This document shows, piece by piece, positions 1-6,367 of a DNA stretch of 7,959 bases. Both the position numbers and the translations under genes were made by a program. Source of the DNA: Bacteroidales bacterium UBA1192 (GTDB lineage Bacteria; Bacteroidota; Bacteroidia; Bacteroidales; Bacteroidaceae). The stretch is from contig DBYG01000008.1 of the NCBI GenBank assembly GCA_002310175.1, positions 4,438-12,396 on the forward strand, in the 5' to 3' direction. The first letter of the stretch is position 1. The number at the start of each line of letters is the position of its first letter. The notes below the pieces were generated by a model, which made no database searches, was not told where the DNA came from, and was given only the letters and a program-made list of their open reading frames with translations.

Positions 1-1829
1 ACCTCCTTGTGCAGGACAGGGTCGATGTTGACGGCGTAGGTCTCGATCAGATACTTGCCGGCCTCGTAATCACCCTCGGACTTGATGCGCTGGATCTCGG
101 CCAGCAGCTGGGCGAAGAGGTCACGCAGTTTATCATAGTCATTGACTACAAAGTAAGTCTTGCCGTCGCGAACCTTCTTCTCTATCACGTTGTCCTTACG
201 GCCCTTCTCATAACACCACTCGGCTATAAGCTTGCGGTTCTGCATGTGGGCCTCTGTGTTGGGGCGGCCCAGCTCCACGCGGGTGAACTGCACCATCAGG
301 CCGTTGCGGATATAGTTGGCATACTCGGCCTTGTAGGCATCCTTGTCAGGCATGATTCCCAGCTCCACCATCTTGGGGTCAGCGGTGAAATAGAGTCCGA
401 AGAGGTCAGCGCGGGCCTCCTCCAAGGCCGATGCATACTCGCCCATAGCGGTTGTGGATACACCGGGCAGCAGCTGGCCTGAACCGTGACCCAGGCACTC
501 GTGCAGGTCTGTATGGATCTCATCGGCCCATGAGCCCCACTGACGGTAGAACGCCTTCTCTTCATCATCCCAGGCAAACTCATCCAGAGTGCTGGTGGGT
601 GATTCCTGTGCGGCGTAATCATATGCGTGGGTGATGTTGGCGATGGTCACACTCTTGCTGCCGTACATCTTGCGTATCCAGTCGGCATTGGGCAGGTTGA
701 TGCCTATAGGTGTTGAAGGATATGAGTCACCGGCCAGGCAGACGGCGTTGATGACCTTGGCCGATATGCCCTTGCACTCCTTTTTCCTGAAACGGGGGTC
801 AACCGGTGAGTGGTCCTCAAACCACTGGGCGTTGGCGCTCAGTATATTTGAACGCTCTGATGCCTTGTGGTCCTTGATGTTAACATAACCTTCCCATGCT
901 CCCTTGCGGCCCAGCGGGTCGTTGTAATCCTCTATGAATCCGTTGATGAAATCTACGGTCCCTATGGTATCCTTCACCCACTCTATGTTGAACTCATCCC
1001 AGACACGGAGGTCACCTGTCTCATAGTATTTTACCAGAAGGCCCAGGGCACGTTTCTGGATATCGTTCTCGGCACAGGCGGCAGCCAGCTTGAGTTCTTC
1101 ACATATCTTTTTGATGGCTGGTCCGTACATGCCGTCAATCTTCCATGGAATCTCGATGATATTGCCGCCCTCATCCTTTGTCACCTTGGTGTTCAGGCCG
1201 TAGGCGATGGGGGTCTCATCGGTCTTATCCTCTATTGACGCGTAGTATTTCTCAACCTCATCGCGTGTAACGCCCTCATAGAAATTTCCGGCTGACAGAA
1301 CCACGATATCGCCGTCTGTACGGGTGGAACGGCGCTGTTGAAGGGTGTTTGGGTTATAGATTACATCCAGCAGTTCAGCGCACTTACCGCCGTCACCTAC
1401 AGCCTCCATGAGTGAGCGGAAATACTGCTGTGAGCACTCCGGGAAGAACTTGTCCTCAGCGTAGTGGTGATGGATGCCGTTGGCAAAGAACAGGCGCTTG
1501 GCATATACCGTGAACTGGTCAAACTCCTTACTTGTGCGGTCACCCTTATAGTTGTTCAGGATGTTCTCCACCACATGACGGATAGGAATGTTGTACTTGC
1601 AGTTCTGGTCCCAATGGATGTCACGTCCCCATTTGGCTGCCTCGGCCAGATGGTATGCATACTCTTTCTGCTGCAGAGTGAGCTCCTCCCATCCGGGGAT
1701 GGTGTAACGCATCACCTTAAGGTCCGCAAACTCATCAAGCAGATACTTGAAGTCACCTTTCTTCTGTCCGCAACCGGCTGTAATGGCCAGCGCACCTCCA
1801 ATCAACATGATTCTTGTCAGTCGTTTCAT
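1..1829 (-). CDS. Dipeptidyl peptidase III (peptidase family M49), lipoprotein, C-terminus beyond window
   Basis: Zinc metallopeptidase that, as known for family M49, removes dipeptides from the N-terminus of short peptides. My minus-strand reading from ATG at 1829 stays open to the window edge: 609 codons. The Bacteroides enzyme is about 675 residues, so roughly 65 C-terminal residues are missing. The protein begins with a lipoprotein signal peptide (MKRLTRIMLIGG..., lipobox ITAGC, Cys20). The zinc motif HECLGH is at residues 443-448, where most eukaryotic members have HELLGH. The second motif EEARAD is at 470-475, with Glu471 the expected third zinc ligand. The M49-conserved stretch GINLPN is at 376-381. 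The start is set by the signal peptide; it lies 6 bases after the nitroreductase stop. The lipobox predicts membrane anchoring facing the periplasm or cell surface; there is no acidic run after Cys20 that would clearly signal surface export. Family assignment is very secure; location is inferred. Confidence 0.96.
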   Translation of the reverse strand, partial: MKRLTRIMLIGGALAITAGCGQKKGDFKYLLDEFADLKVMRYTIPGWEELTLQQKEYAYHLAEAAKWGRDIHWDQNCKYNIPIRHVVENILNNYKGDRTSKEFDQFTVYAKRLFFANGIHHHYAEDKFFPECSQQYFRSLMEAVGDGGKCAELLDVIYNPNTLQQRRSTRTDGDIVVLSAGNFYEGVTRDEVEKYYASIEDKTDETPIAYGLNTKVTKDEGGNIIEIPWKIDGMYGPAIKKICEELKLAAACAENDIQKRALGLLVKYYETGDLRVWDEFNIEWVKDTIGTVDFINGFIEDYNDPLGRKGAWEGYVNIKDHKASERSNILSANAQWFEDHSPVDPRFRKKECKGISAKVINAVCLAGDSYPSTPIGINLPNADWIRKMYGSKSVTIANITHAYDYAAQESPTSTLDEFAWDDEEKAFYRQWGSWADEIHTDLHECLGHGSGQLLPGVSTTAMGEYASALEEARADLFGLYFTADPKMVELGIMPDKDAYKAEYANYIRNGLMVQFTRVELGRPNTEAHMQNRKLIAEWCYEKGRKDNVIEKKVRDGKTYFVVNDYDKLRDLFAQLLAEIQRIKSEGDYEAGKYLIETYAVNIDPVLHKE

Positions 1830-1835
1830 ATTATT

Positions 1836-2399
1836 TTATTCCAAAAATTTTATAACCTCCTTGTTGCGCGGTTTGGCATCAGGCTGCTCGTCGGGATAAC
1901 CCACCGCAATGAGGAACTGGAGCTCCATTCCGTCGGGGATGGCCAGTTTTGACATGAGGTCGGCATTTGACTTGACGGCTCCTACAGGGCCACCCAGACA
2001 GACTGTTCCCAGTCCGAGCGAGTGTGCTGCCAGCATCATGTTCTCGCCCATGAGTCCGCAATCCACTCCGGTACGTCCGGCCACAAAAATAAGGGCGGGA
2101 GCATTATATGTGCCGCGTATTCCGTTAATGAGAGCCTTGTCAGTAGTGATACGGACAGCCCAGTTCTGGGCATTCACGGCATTGGGTGCGTTTATTCCGC
2201 ACTCGGCTATCTGCTGCAGCAGTTCCTTCTCTACGGCGGTATCTTTATATTTACGAATGGAACGGCGTTCCATGATGGCGTTGACTACTGCATTTGCATC
2301 CTTGCAGCAATCGTCGTTTTCACAGTTCTGAGCCTGTTTGTTTCCACAGGCTGTGAGAATGGTACATGTCAGTACCAGCGCTAAAGCTATCTTTTTCAT
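1836..2399 (-). CDS. Nitroreductase-family FMN oxidoreductase with lipoprotein signal peptide
   Basis: 187-residue protein of the nitroreductase superfamily, FMN-dependent enzymes that reduce substrates with NAD(P)H; the substrate here is unknown. Residues 1-18 form a lipoprotein signal (MKKIALALVL..., lipobox LTAC, Cys18). A short polar linker with CENDDCC (26-32) follows. The core starts with the phosphate/FMN-binding RRSIRKY (45-51), then NAQNW (76-80), a Gly-rich helix region GLMGENMMLAAHSLGLG (115-131) and a C-terminal PRNKEVIKF (177-185). The core is only about 150 residues, at the short end for the family. An in-frame ATG at 2450 would add 17 residues, but these lie inside the transporter gene and would bury the signal peptide, so 2399 is preferred. 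It begins 7 bases after the transporter stop. Oddity: family members are normally cytoplasmic, while this one appears exported and anchored. Family call firm, start likely, substrate unknown. Confidence 0.9.
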   Translation of the reverse strand: MKKIALALVLTCTILTACGNKQAQNCENDDCCKDANAVVNAIMERRSIRKYKDTAVEKELLQQIAECGINAPNAVNAQNWAVRITTDKALINGIRGTYNAPALIFVAGRTGVDCGLMGENMMLAAHSLGLGTVCLGGPVGAVKSNADLMSKLAIPDGMELQFLIAVGYPDEQPDAKPRNKEVIKFLE

Positions 2400-2406
2400 T
2401 TGATTT

Positions 2407-3363
2407 TTATTTTTGGTTGGTAATAATGTCCTCTTTCCGGATTCCTGCAAGGATCACGCCTCCCAGTATCATGGCCGATCCGAGTCCGGACACTGTTGTC
2501 AGGCTCTCTCCGAGAATCAGCATGGCGCTCAGAAGCGTGAATACAGGGTTCAAATATACATAATTTGTCGAAGTTACGTTGCCTATCTCAGACATAACTC
2601 TGTTCCATACTATAAAACAAAGCTGTGAAGCTATGACGGAGAGGAACAGAAGGTTCCCCCATACCTTTACTGAACTGAATGGTACGCAACAGAGATTGGT
2701 GTTGTCACTGAACAGCAGTATAGGGATGATGGTGAGTAATCCGTAGAAGAATACTTTTCTGGTAGCAAAAAAAGTTCCGTAACGTGAGGTCATCTGGCTC
2801 ATGAACTGACTGTAGAATGCCCAGCACAGTGCTGCCGAAAAGGCCAGCAGGTCACCTTTGGGGGAGATGTTCAAGGTGTATCCGTCAAAAATAACCAGAA
2901 ACATTCCGGTCAGTGCCAGCAGCGTACCTGCCACAAGAGGTATTCCTATGCGTATATCCTCAAGCCCCTGGACGAAGGATCCCTTGAACAGCTTCCTTAT
3001 GGCGAGTGTCATGAGAATGGTGAGCAGGGGAGCGGAGCAGACTATGAATGACACGTTACATGCCTGTGTGTTGGCCAGTGCGGAGTTTTCGGTAAGGAAA
3101 TAAAGCGAGCCGCCGCTTATGCCCATAAGCAGGAACAGGAATTCATGCCTGACCGATGATGAGAAGAGTCTCCTGTCAGTTCCGCCTCTGACGGCACACA
3201 TCAGCCATATTCCTGAATAGGCAATGGTAAACCTGATGGCGAAGATCTGTGCCGGAGTGAGGCCGGAGTTGATAAGGATCTTGGTGGAGATGAAAGTAAC
3301 TCCCCATACAGCAGCGGTAAGGAAGGCCAAAAGGTGGAACAGCAACTTGCGATTTATCTTCAT
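2407..3363 (-). CDS. EamA/DMT-superfamily transporter, ten membrane helices
   Basis: 318-residue inner-membrane protein of the drug/metabolite transporter superfamily, made of two EamA repeats. Hydrophobic segments by eye lie near 7-27, 38-58, 74-92, 103-122, 141-160, 170-190, 203-220, 233-253, 265-284 and 291-308, the ten-helix pattern of the family. Typical signatures are AAVWGVTFISTK (17-28) in helix 1, and Y-(V/L)-NP-(V/L)-F followed by LGE near 268-286 in the second repeat. Length is normal for the family. The start at 3363 lies 6 bases after the stop of the glycosyltransferase-like gene, and the stop lies 7 bases before the nitroreductase start, so it sits in the same transcription unit. 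The substrate cannot be read from the sequence; family members move amino acids, nucleotide sugars, choline or other metabolites. Its position after glycan genes permits, but does not prove, a link to precursor transport. Confidence 0.92.
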   Translation of the reverse strand: MKINRKLLFHLLAFLTAAVWGVTFISTKILINSGLTPAQIFAIRFTIAYSGIWLMCAVRGGTDRRLFSSSVRHEFLFLLMGISGGSLYFLTENSALANTQACNVSFIVCSAPLLTILMTLAIRKLFKGSFVQGLEDIRIGIPLVAGTLLALTGMFLVIFDGYTLNISPKGDLLAFSAALCWAFYSQFMSQMTSRYGTFFATRKVFFYGLLTIIPILLFSDNTNLCCVPFSSVKVWGNLLFLSVIASQLCFIVWNRVMSEIGNVTSTNYVYLNPVFTLLSAMLILGESLTTVSGLGSAMILGGVILAGIRKEDIITNQK

Positions 3364-3369
3364 TATGTT

Positions 3370-4245
3370 TCAGTCTGTCTGGTCGGGATGAAACCTGTGT
3401 CTGAGTTTTTTCCTGAGTTTGTACGGCCAGCGTGAAATCCTTTGCGGGACCTTGATAATCCACCTTATTATCTTGTTGACGATGAATGAGAGCCGGTCCG
3501 TCAGCCCGAATGACGGTCTTTCCATTCCGCGTATGGAATATGCCTGGTCTATCACTGCGTCAATGCGTTTTTTCTGGATTCCCCGTTTGGAGTCAACGAA
3601 TCTTACCAGCCATGTGGGGGTGGTATAGAATCTGGCGAACCATGTATGAAGGCATAGCGTATGGCCCTCAAGGTCCTTCAGTATGGTGGTCATACCGTCC
3701 TCATGCCGTTGGGAAGGCAGGTAGAGAGTCCTGAAATTATATGCCAGCCAAAGGAAGAAGGGGTAATAGGGTTCCTGTTCAGTCCTGTCAAAATCATATT
3801 TGGTTTCCAGTCTCTCATTGGGGAAATGCTTTATCATCTCTTCCTTGTGCTCTCTATAATTGAAATCCCTGATGGCCTTCCGGTCATATCGGGTTCGTAT
3901 GAGCTTGAGGTTGAGGATATTGAAGAACGGATTGGTGACTATGGGATTGGCGGCGCGAGGGCAGAATCCTCCTCCGTCGGGGCATCCTGCATTGGCGTAA
4001 CCGTTCTCCACCACATAGTCTATGAGCCTGAACATGGCATCGGGGTCAGTCAGGAAGGCATCCTCATCAATATTGACGGCAATATCACATTCCGTGTCCT
4101 TTAGCATGGTGTGGAAATAGCCGTCGGCACTCTGGTCAGTCAATCGTACTACGGGTACACCAAGCTTGTCAAACAGCCCTTTGGAATTGAGATAGAGCCT
4201 GAGGTCAAACGAGCGGGTGAATATCTTGATCCTTTCCATTGTCAT
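3370..4245 (-). CDS. Putative glycosyltransferase-like protein with DED motif, family unassigned
   Basis: 291-residue protein that I cannot place in a named glycosyltransferase family. It looks like a nucleotide-sugar-dependent enzyme of GT-A type: a beta-strand-like start (RIKIFTRSF, 5-13), then AVNIDEDAFL (56-65), where the DED (60-62) sits where a metal-binding DXD motif would be. Later come a Gly/Cys-rich loop GCPDGGGFCP (87-96), HEDG (181-184) and HTLCLHTWFARFY (195-207), whose histidines could complete an active site. The C-terminus (about 251-289) mixes hydrophobic and many basic residues, suggesting peripheral membrane attachment; there is no signal peptide. The start at 4245 overlaps the stop of the preceding GT2 gene as ATGA; an alternative ATG two codons later (4239) is possible. 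Context in a polysaccharide operon supports transferase activity, but donor and acceptor are unknown. Confidence 0.75.
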   Translation of the reverse strand: MTMERIKIFTRSFDLRLYLNSKGLFDKLGVPVVRLTDQSADGYFHTMLKDTECDIAVNIDEDAFLTDPDAMFRLIDYVVENGYANAGCPDGGGFCPRAANPIVTNPFFNILNLKLIRTRYDRKAIRDFNYREHKEEMIKHFPNERLETKYDFDRTEQEPYYPFFLWLAYNFRTLYLPSQRHEDGMTTILKDLEGHTLCLHTWFARFYTTPTWLVRFVDSKRGIQKKRIDAVIDQAYSIRGMERPSFGLTDRLSFIVNKIIRWIIKVPQRISRWPYKLRKKLRHRFHPDQTD

Positions 4246-5171
4246 TTATGGTTTTCAGTTGTAGAGGTTTTTCCTCTCAGGCCTCTGGTTACGTTGGAAC
4301 GGAAACGGATCAGCATGTTGCCGCGACCCACCCTGAATGTAATCAGATAGTAAAGCCACAGTATTAAGGTGGCGCACCATTTCTTACATTCGGAAAGGAG
4401 CCGTTTCCTATATGCCTTGCGGCCGATGCGGAGGGTGCGGGCTCTCTCGCTCTCACCTATGCTGACTGTGAGCCTGTTGAAATAATCCGGCTCCAGTTTG
4501 TATGCCGGGATACTGTGATAGAGGATGGCATCGGGAAGATAGATGAACTTCATGTTTTCCCTTTTCATTTTGGAAAAGATGTCTTTCTCTTCACCTCCTG
4601 CCAGACTGTCGCCGTTCCTGCCCAGCTCCACGTTATACAGCCCCACTCTGTCAAAGACGCTCCTGCGGTAGGCTGCATTGCCTCCGCCCGGATAGTTGTC
4701 ACCGGGGAAGGGTCCGGCCTTCTTCCCGAAATAAAGGTAGCCTGTAAGCAGTCTCTTTATGAAATAGGTCATCCATCCGGGTTCTTGCCCCGTCTCATAA
4801 TGTGGTATTATCGGGCCACCGGCAGCATCGGTGTCCGGGTTGGCCGTGAACCATTCCGAATACGCGGTCAGGTATTCAGGGTTGACGGTGGCATCGTCAT
4901 CCACATAAACCAGGATGTCACCTCTTGATTCAGTTATACCTCTGTTACGGGCATGGGAGAGTCCCTGACGGGTCTCTGTAAAGTAACGCAGGCTGACATG
5001 GGGGAAATCTTTGCAGAACCTGTCCACTTCAGTGCGGGTGTTGTCGGTGCAGTTGTTATCCACGAGCACTATCTCATACCCTTCGGCAGGAAATGTTCCC
5101 TGGGCGATACTCTTGAGCACATTGTATATGTACCGTGCCCTGTTATATGTGCATATAATTACGGAAATCAT
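4242..5171 (-). CDS. Family 2 glycosyltransferase (GT-A fold)
   Basis: 309-residue GT2 enzyme expected to transfer a sugar from a nucleotide-sugar donor to the growing polysaccharide at the cytoplasmic face of the inner membrane. The N-terminus ISVIICTYNRA (2-12) and VLVDNNCTDNT (35-45) are classic GT2 nucleotide-binding strands. RQGLSHARNRGI (68-79) leads to the metal-binding VDDD (90-93). PGGGNAAYRR (161-170) and GGEEKD (192-197) form the acceptor/catalytic part, the acidic residues of the latter matching the usual catalytic base position. One hydrophobic stretch (about 266-281) flanked by basic residues near the C-terminus suggests membrane association. Its ATG overlaps the TagF-like gene stop as ATGA, and its own TGA overlaps the start of the next gene in the same way. 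Family is certain; sugar and linkage cannot be read. Confidence 0.95.
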   Translation of the reverse strand: MISVIICTYNRARYIYNVLKSIAQGTFPAEGYEIVLVDNNCTDNTRTEVDRFCKDFPHVSLRYFTETRQGLSHARNRGITESRGDILVYVDDDATVNPEYLTAYSEWFTANPDTDAAGGPIIPHYETGQEPGWMTYFIKRLLTGYLYFGKKAGPFPGDNYPGGGNAAYRRSVFDRVGLYNVELGRNGDSLAGGEEKDIFSKMKRENMKFIYLPDAILYHSIPAYKLEPDYFNRLTVSIGESERARTLRIGRKAYRKRLLSECKKWCATLILWLYYLITFRVGRGNMLIRFRSNVTRGLRGKTSTTENHK

Positions 5172-6367
5172 CTTTTCTTGTCCAGCCCTTTAACAAAATC
5201 CAGGATCATTCCCGATGAGTCATACTGCGCAGTCTCTCCCCAGAACCTTTCCAGAAGGCGTTTTCTCTCCTCCTTGTCAATAGCGTAATCACCGGACTCT
5301 ATGACGGAACAGAGTGATTCAAAGGAATCCACCCGGCATCCGGTCACGTTCTCATCAAACGGATAGAAAAAGTCACGCTCCCTGACATAGGCATCATAAT
5401 CATACAGATACAGTATTACATCCTTCCCTTCCATGAGCAACCAGTCGTATATGATTGAAGAATAGTCGGTAATAAGGACATGGACATAGGGAAGTATCGG
5501 GTAAATATCCATTATGGGCGATGCCAGCATGATGTTGGTCAGTGAACTGAAGTTCTCCGTAAGCCTGACGTTGGCATGAGGCTTGAGGATGAGCATGCTG
5601 TTGGTGTCAGCCATTATCCGGTTGAGCCTTTCCAGGTCCATGCTCTGGGTGAAAAGTGAGAGTTGTGAATCACGGAAGGTAGGCATGTAGATATAAACCT
5701 TGTCATAGTCCTTAAGCTTATGTATAAGGGCTGATGTCTGTTCGGGTTCATAATTCTCCACGAATTGCATCCGGACCTTGTCCGGAGATATCAGGATGCG
5801 GTTACGGGGATAACCTGTCTCCAGGCATCTTGACTCAGGAATACGGAATGCGGATGAGAACAGGCGGGTCTGGTAGGGGGTTGATGTAACCAGCCAGTCC
5901 GGTTTACGGAAACATTCAGGATGGGTGAAAACATCGTATTTGTTCTTTTTTTTGAAGCGGTCAGCCAGAGGTCCTGATGTGGCATTGTATTCTATACGCT
6001 TCAGTCCTACTCCGTGCCATAGGTTTATACATACCGCCCTGCCCGACAGACAGAACATAATGTCTGAAGTGTAGGAGTTGAAAAACCAGTACCTGGCTGT
6101 AAGAGCATGCCATACTCCCCGCGGGTCCAATACCCAGTATGCTTTTAGTCCGTAACTGCGAACCTTCCTTACCGTGGCTTTCCGGGTGGAGAGCCAGATG
6201 TAACTTATGTTACTGTCACCATGTTCAACAGCATACAGGAACAGATATTTTGCGTTATCTGCAAAGGAACCCCGATAGCTTCCGAATACGTATTTCCTGC
6301 TGCTGCGCGGAAACAGGAATGAAAACGGATAGATAAGATAACAGATTATGTAAGCCAGTAGTTTCAT
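5168..6367 (-). CDS. CDP-glycerol/CDP-ribitol phosphotransferase family protein (TagF/TarL-like)
   Basis: 399-residue member of the CDP-glycerol glycerophosphotransferase family, which moves a polyol-phosphate from its CDP-activated form onto a glycan or polymer end. Family landmarks are visible: FGSYRGSFADNAKYLF (28-43), LWHG (116-119) and KPH (262-264), holding the two histidines important in TagF, plus YMPTFRD (227-233) and ITDYSS (299-304). Length matches a single catalytic domain (like TagB), not the roughly 700-residue two-domain TagF polymerases. Residues 1-20 are hydrophobic and may dock it on the inner membrane. The start overlaps the stop of the CDP-ribitol synthase gene as ATGA, so the two are probably translationally coupled. 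That neighbour makes CDP-ribitol the likelier donor, but CDP-glycerol cannot be excluded from motifs. Whether it adds one unit or polymerises is not visible. Confidence 0.92.
   Translation of the reverse strand: MKLLAYIICYLIYPFSFLFPRSSRKYVFGSYRGSFADNAKYLFLYAVEHGDSNISYIWLSTRKATVRKVRSYGLKAYWVLDPRGVWHALTARYWFFNSYTSDIMFCLSGRAVCINLWHGVGLKRIEYNATSGPLADRFKKKNKYDVFTHPECFRKPDWLVTSTPYQTRLFSSAFRIPESRCLETGYPRNRILISPDKVRMQFVENYEPEQTSALIHKLKDYDKVYIYMPTFRDSQLSLFTQSMDLERLNRIMADTNSMLILKPHANVRLTENFSSLTNIMLASPIMDIYPILPYVHVLITDYSSIIYDWLLMEGKDVILYLYDYDAYVRERDFFYPFDENVTGCRVDSFESLCSVIESGDYAIDKEERKRLLERFWGETAQYDSSGMILDFVKGLDKKR

Noticed and set aside
9..482. Plus-strand open frame of 157 codons
   Set aside because: It lies wholly antisense to the peptidase gene, whose minus frame carries the HECLGH and EEARAD motifs; its translation shows no recognisable domain.
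1830..1835. Possible terminator or promoter in the AT-rich junction between nitroreductase and peptidase
   Set aside because: Only 6 bases separate the genes and no inverted repeat surrounds them.
1464..1952. Plus-strand open frame of 162 codons spanning the peptidase/nitroreductase junction
   Set aside because: Antisense to two clear genes and without family features; explained by codon bias of the coding strand.
2400..2450. N-terminal 17-codon extension of the nitroreductase
   Set aside because: It overlaps the 3' end of the transporter gene and would place a polar stretch before an otherwise perfect lipoprotein signal peptide starting at 2399.
2551..2558. Minus-strand TATATTTG resembling the Bacteroides -7 promoter box (TAnnTTTG)
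   Set aside because: No TTTG -33 partner is seen at the right distance, it lies inside the transporter gene about 150 bases before the next start, and such octamers occur by chance.
3661..4104. Plus-strand open frame of 147 codons
   Set aside because: Antisense to the glycosyltransferase-like gene, which is tied into the operon by the ATGA overlap; no recognisable motif.
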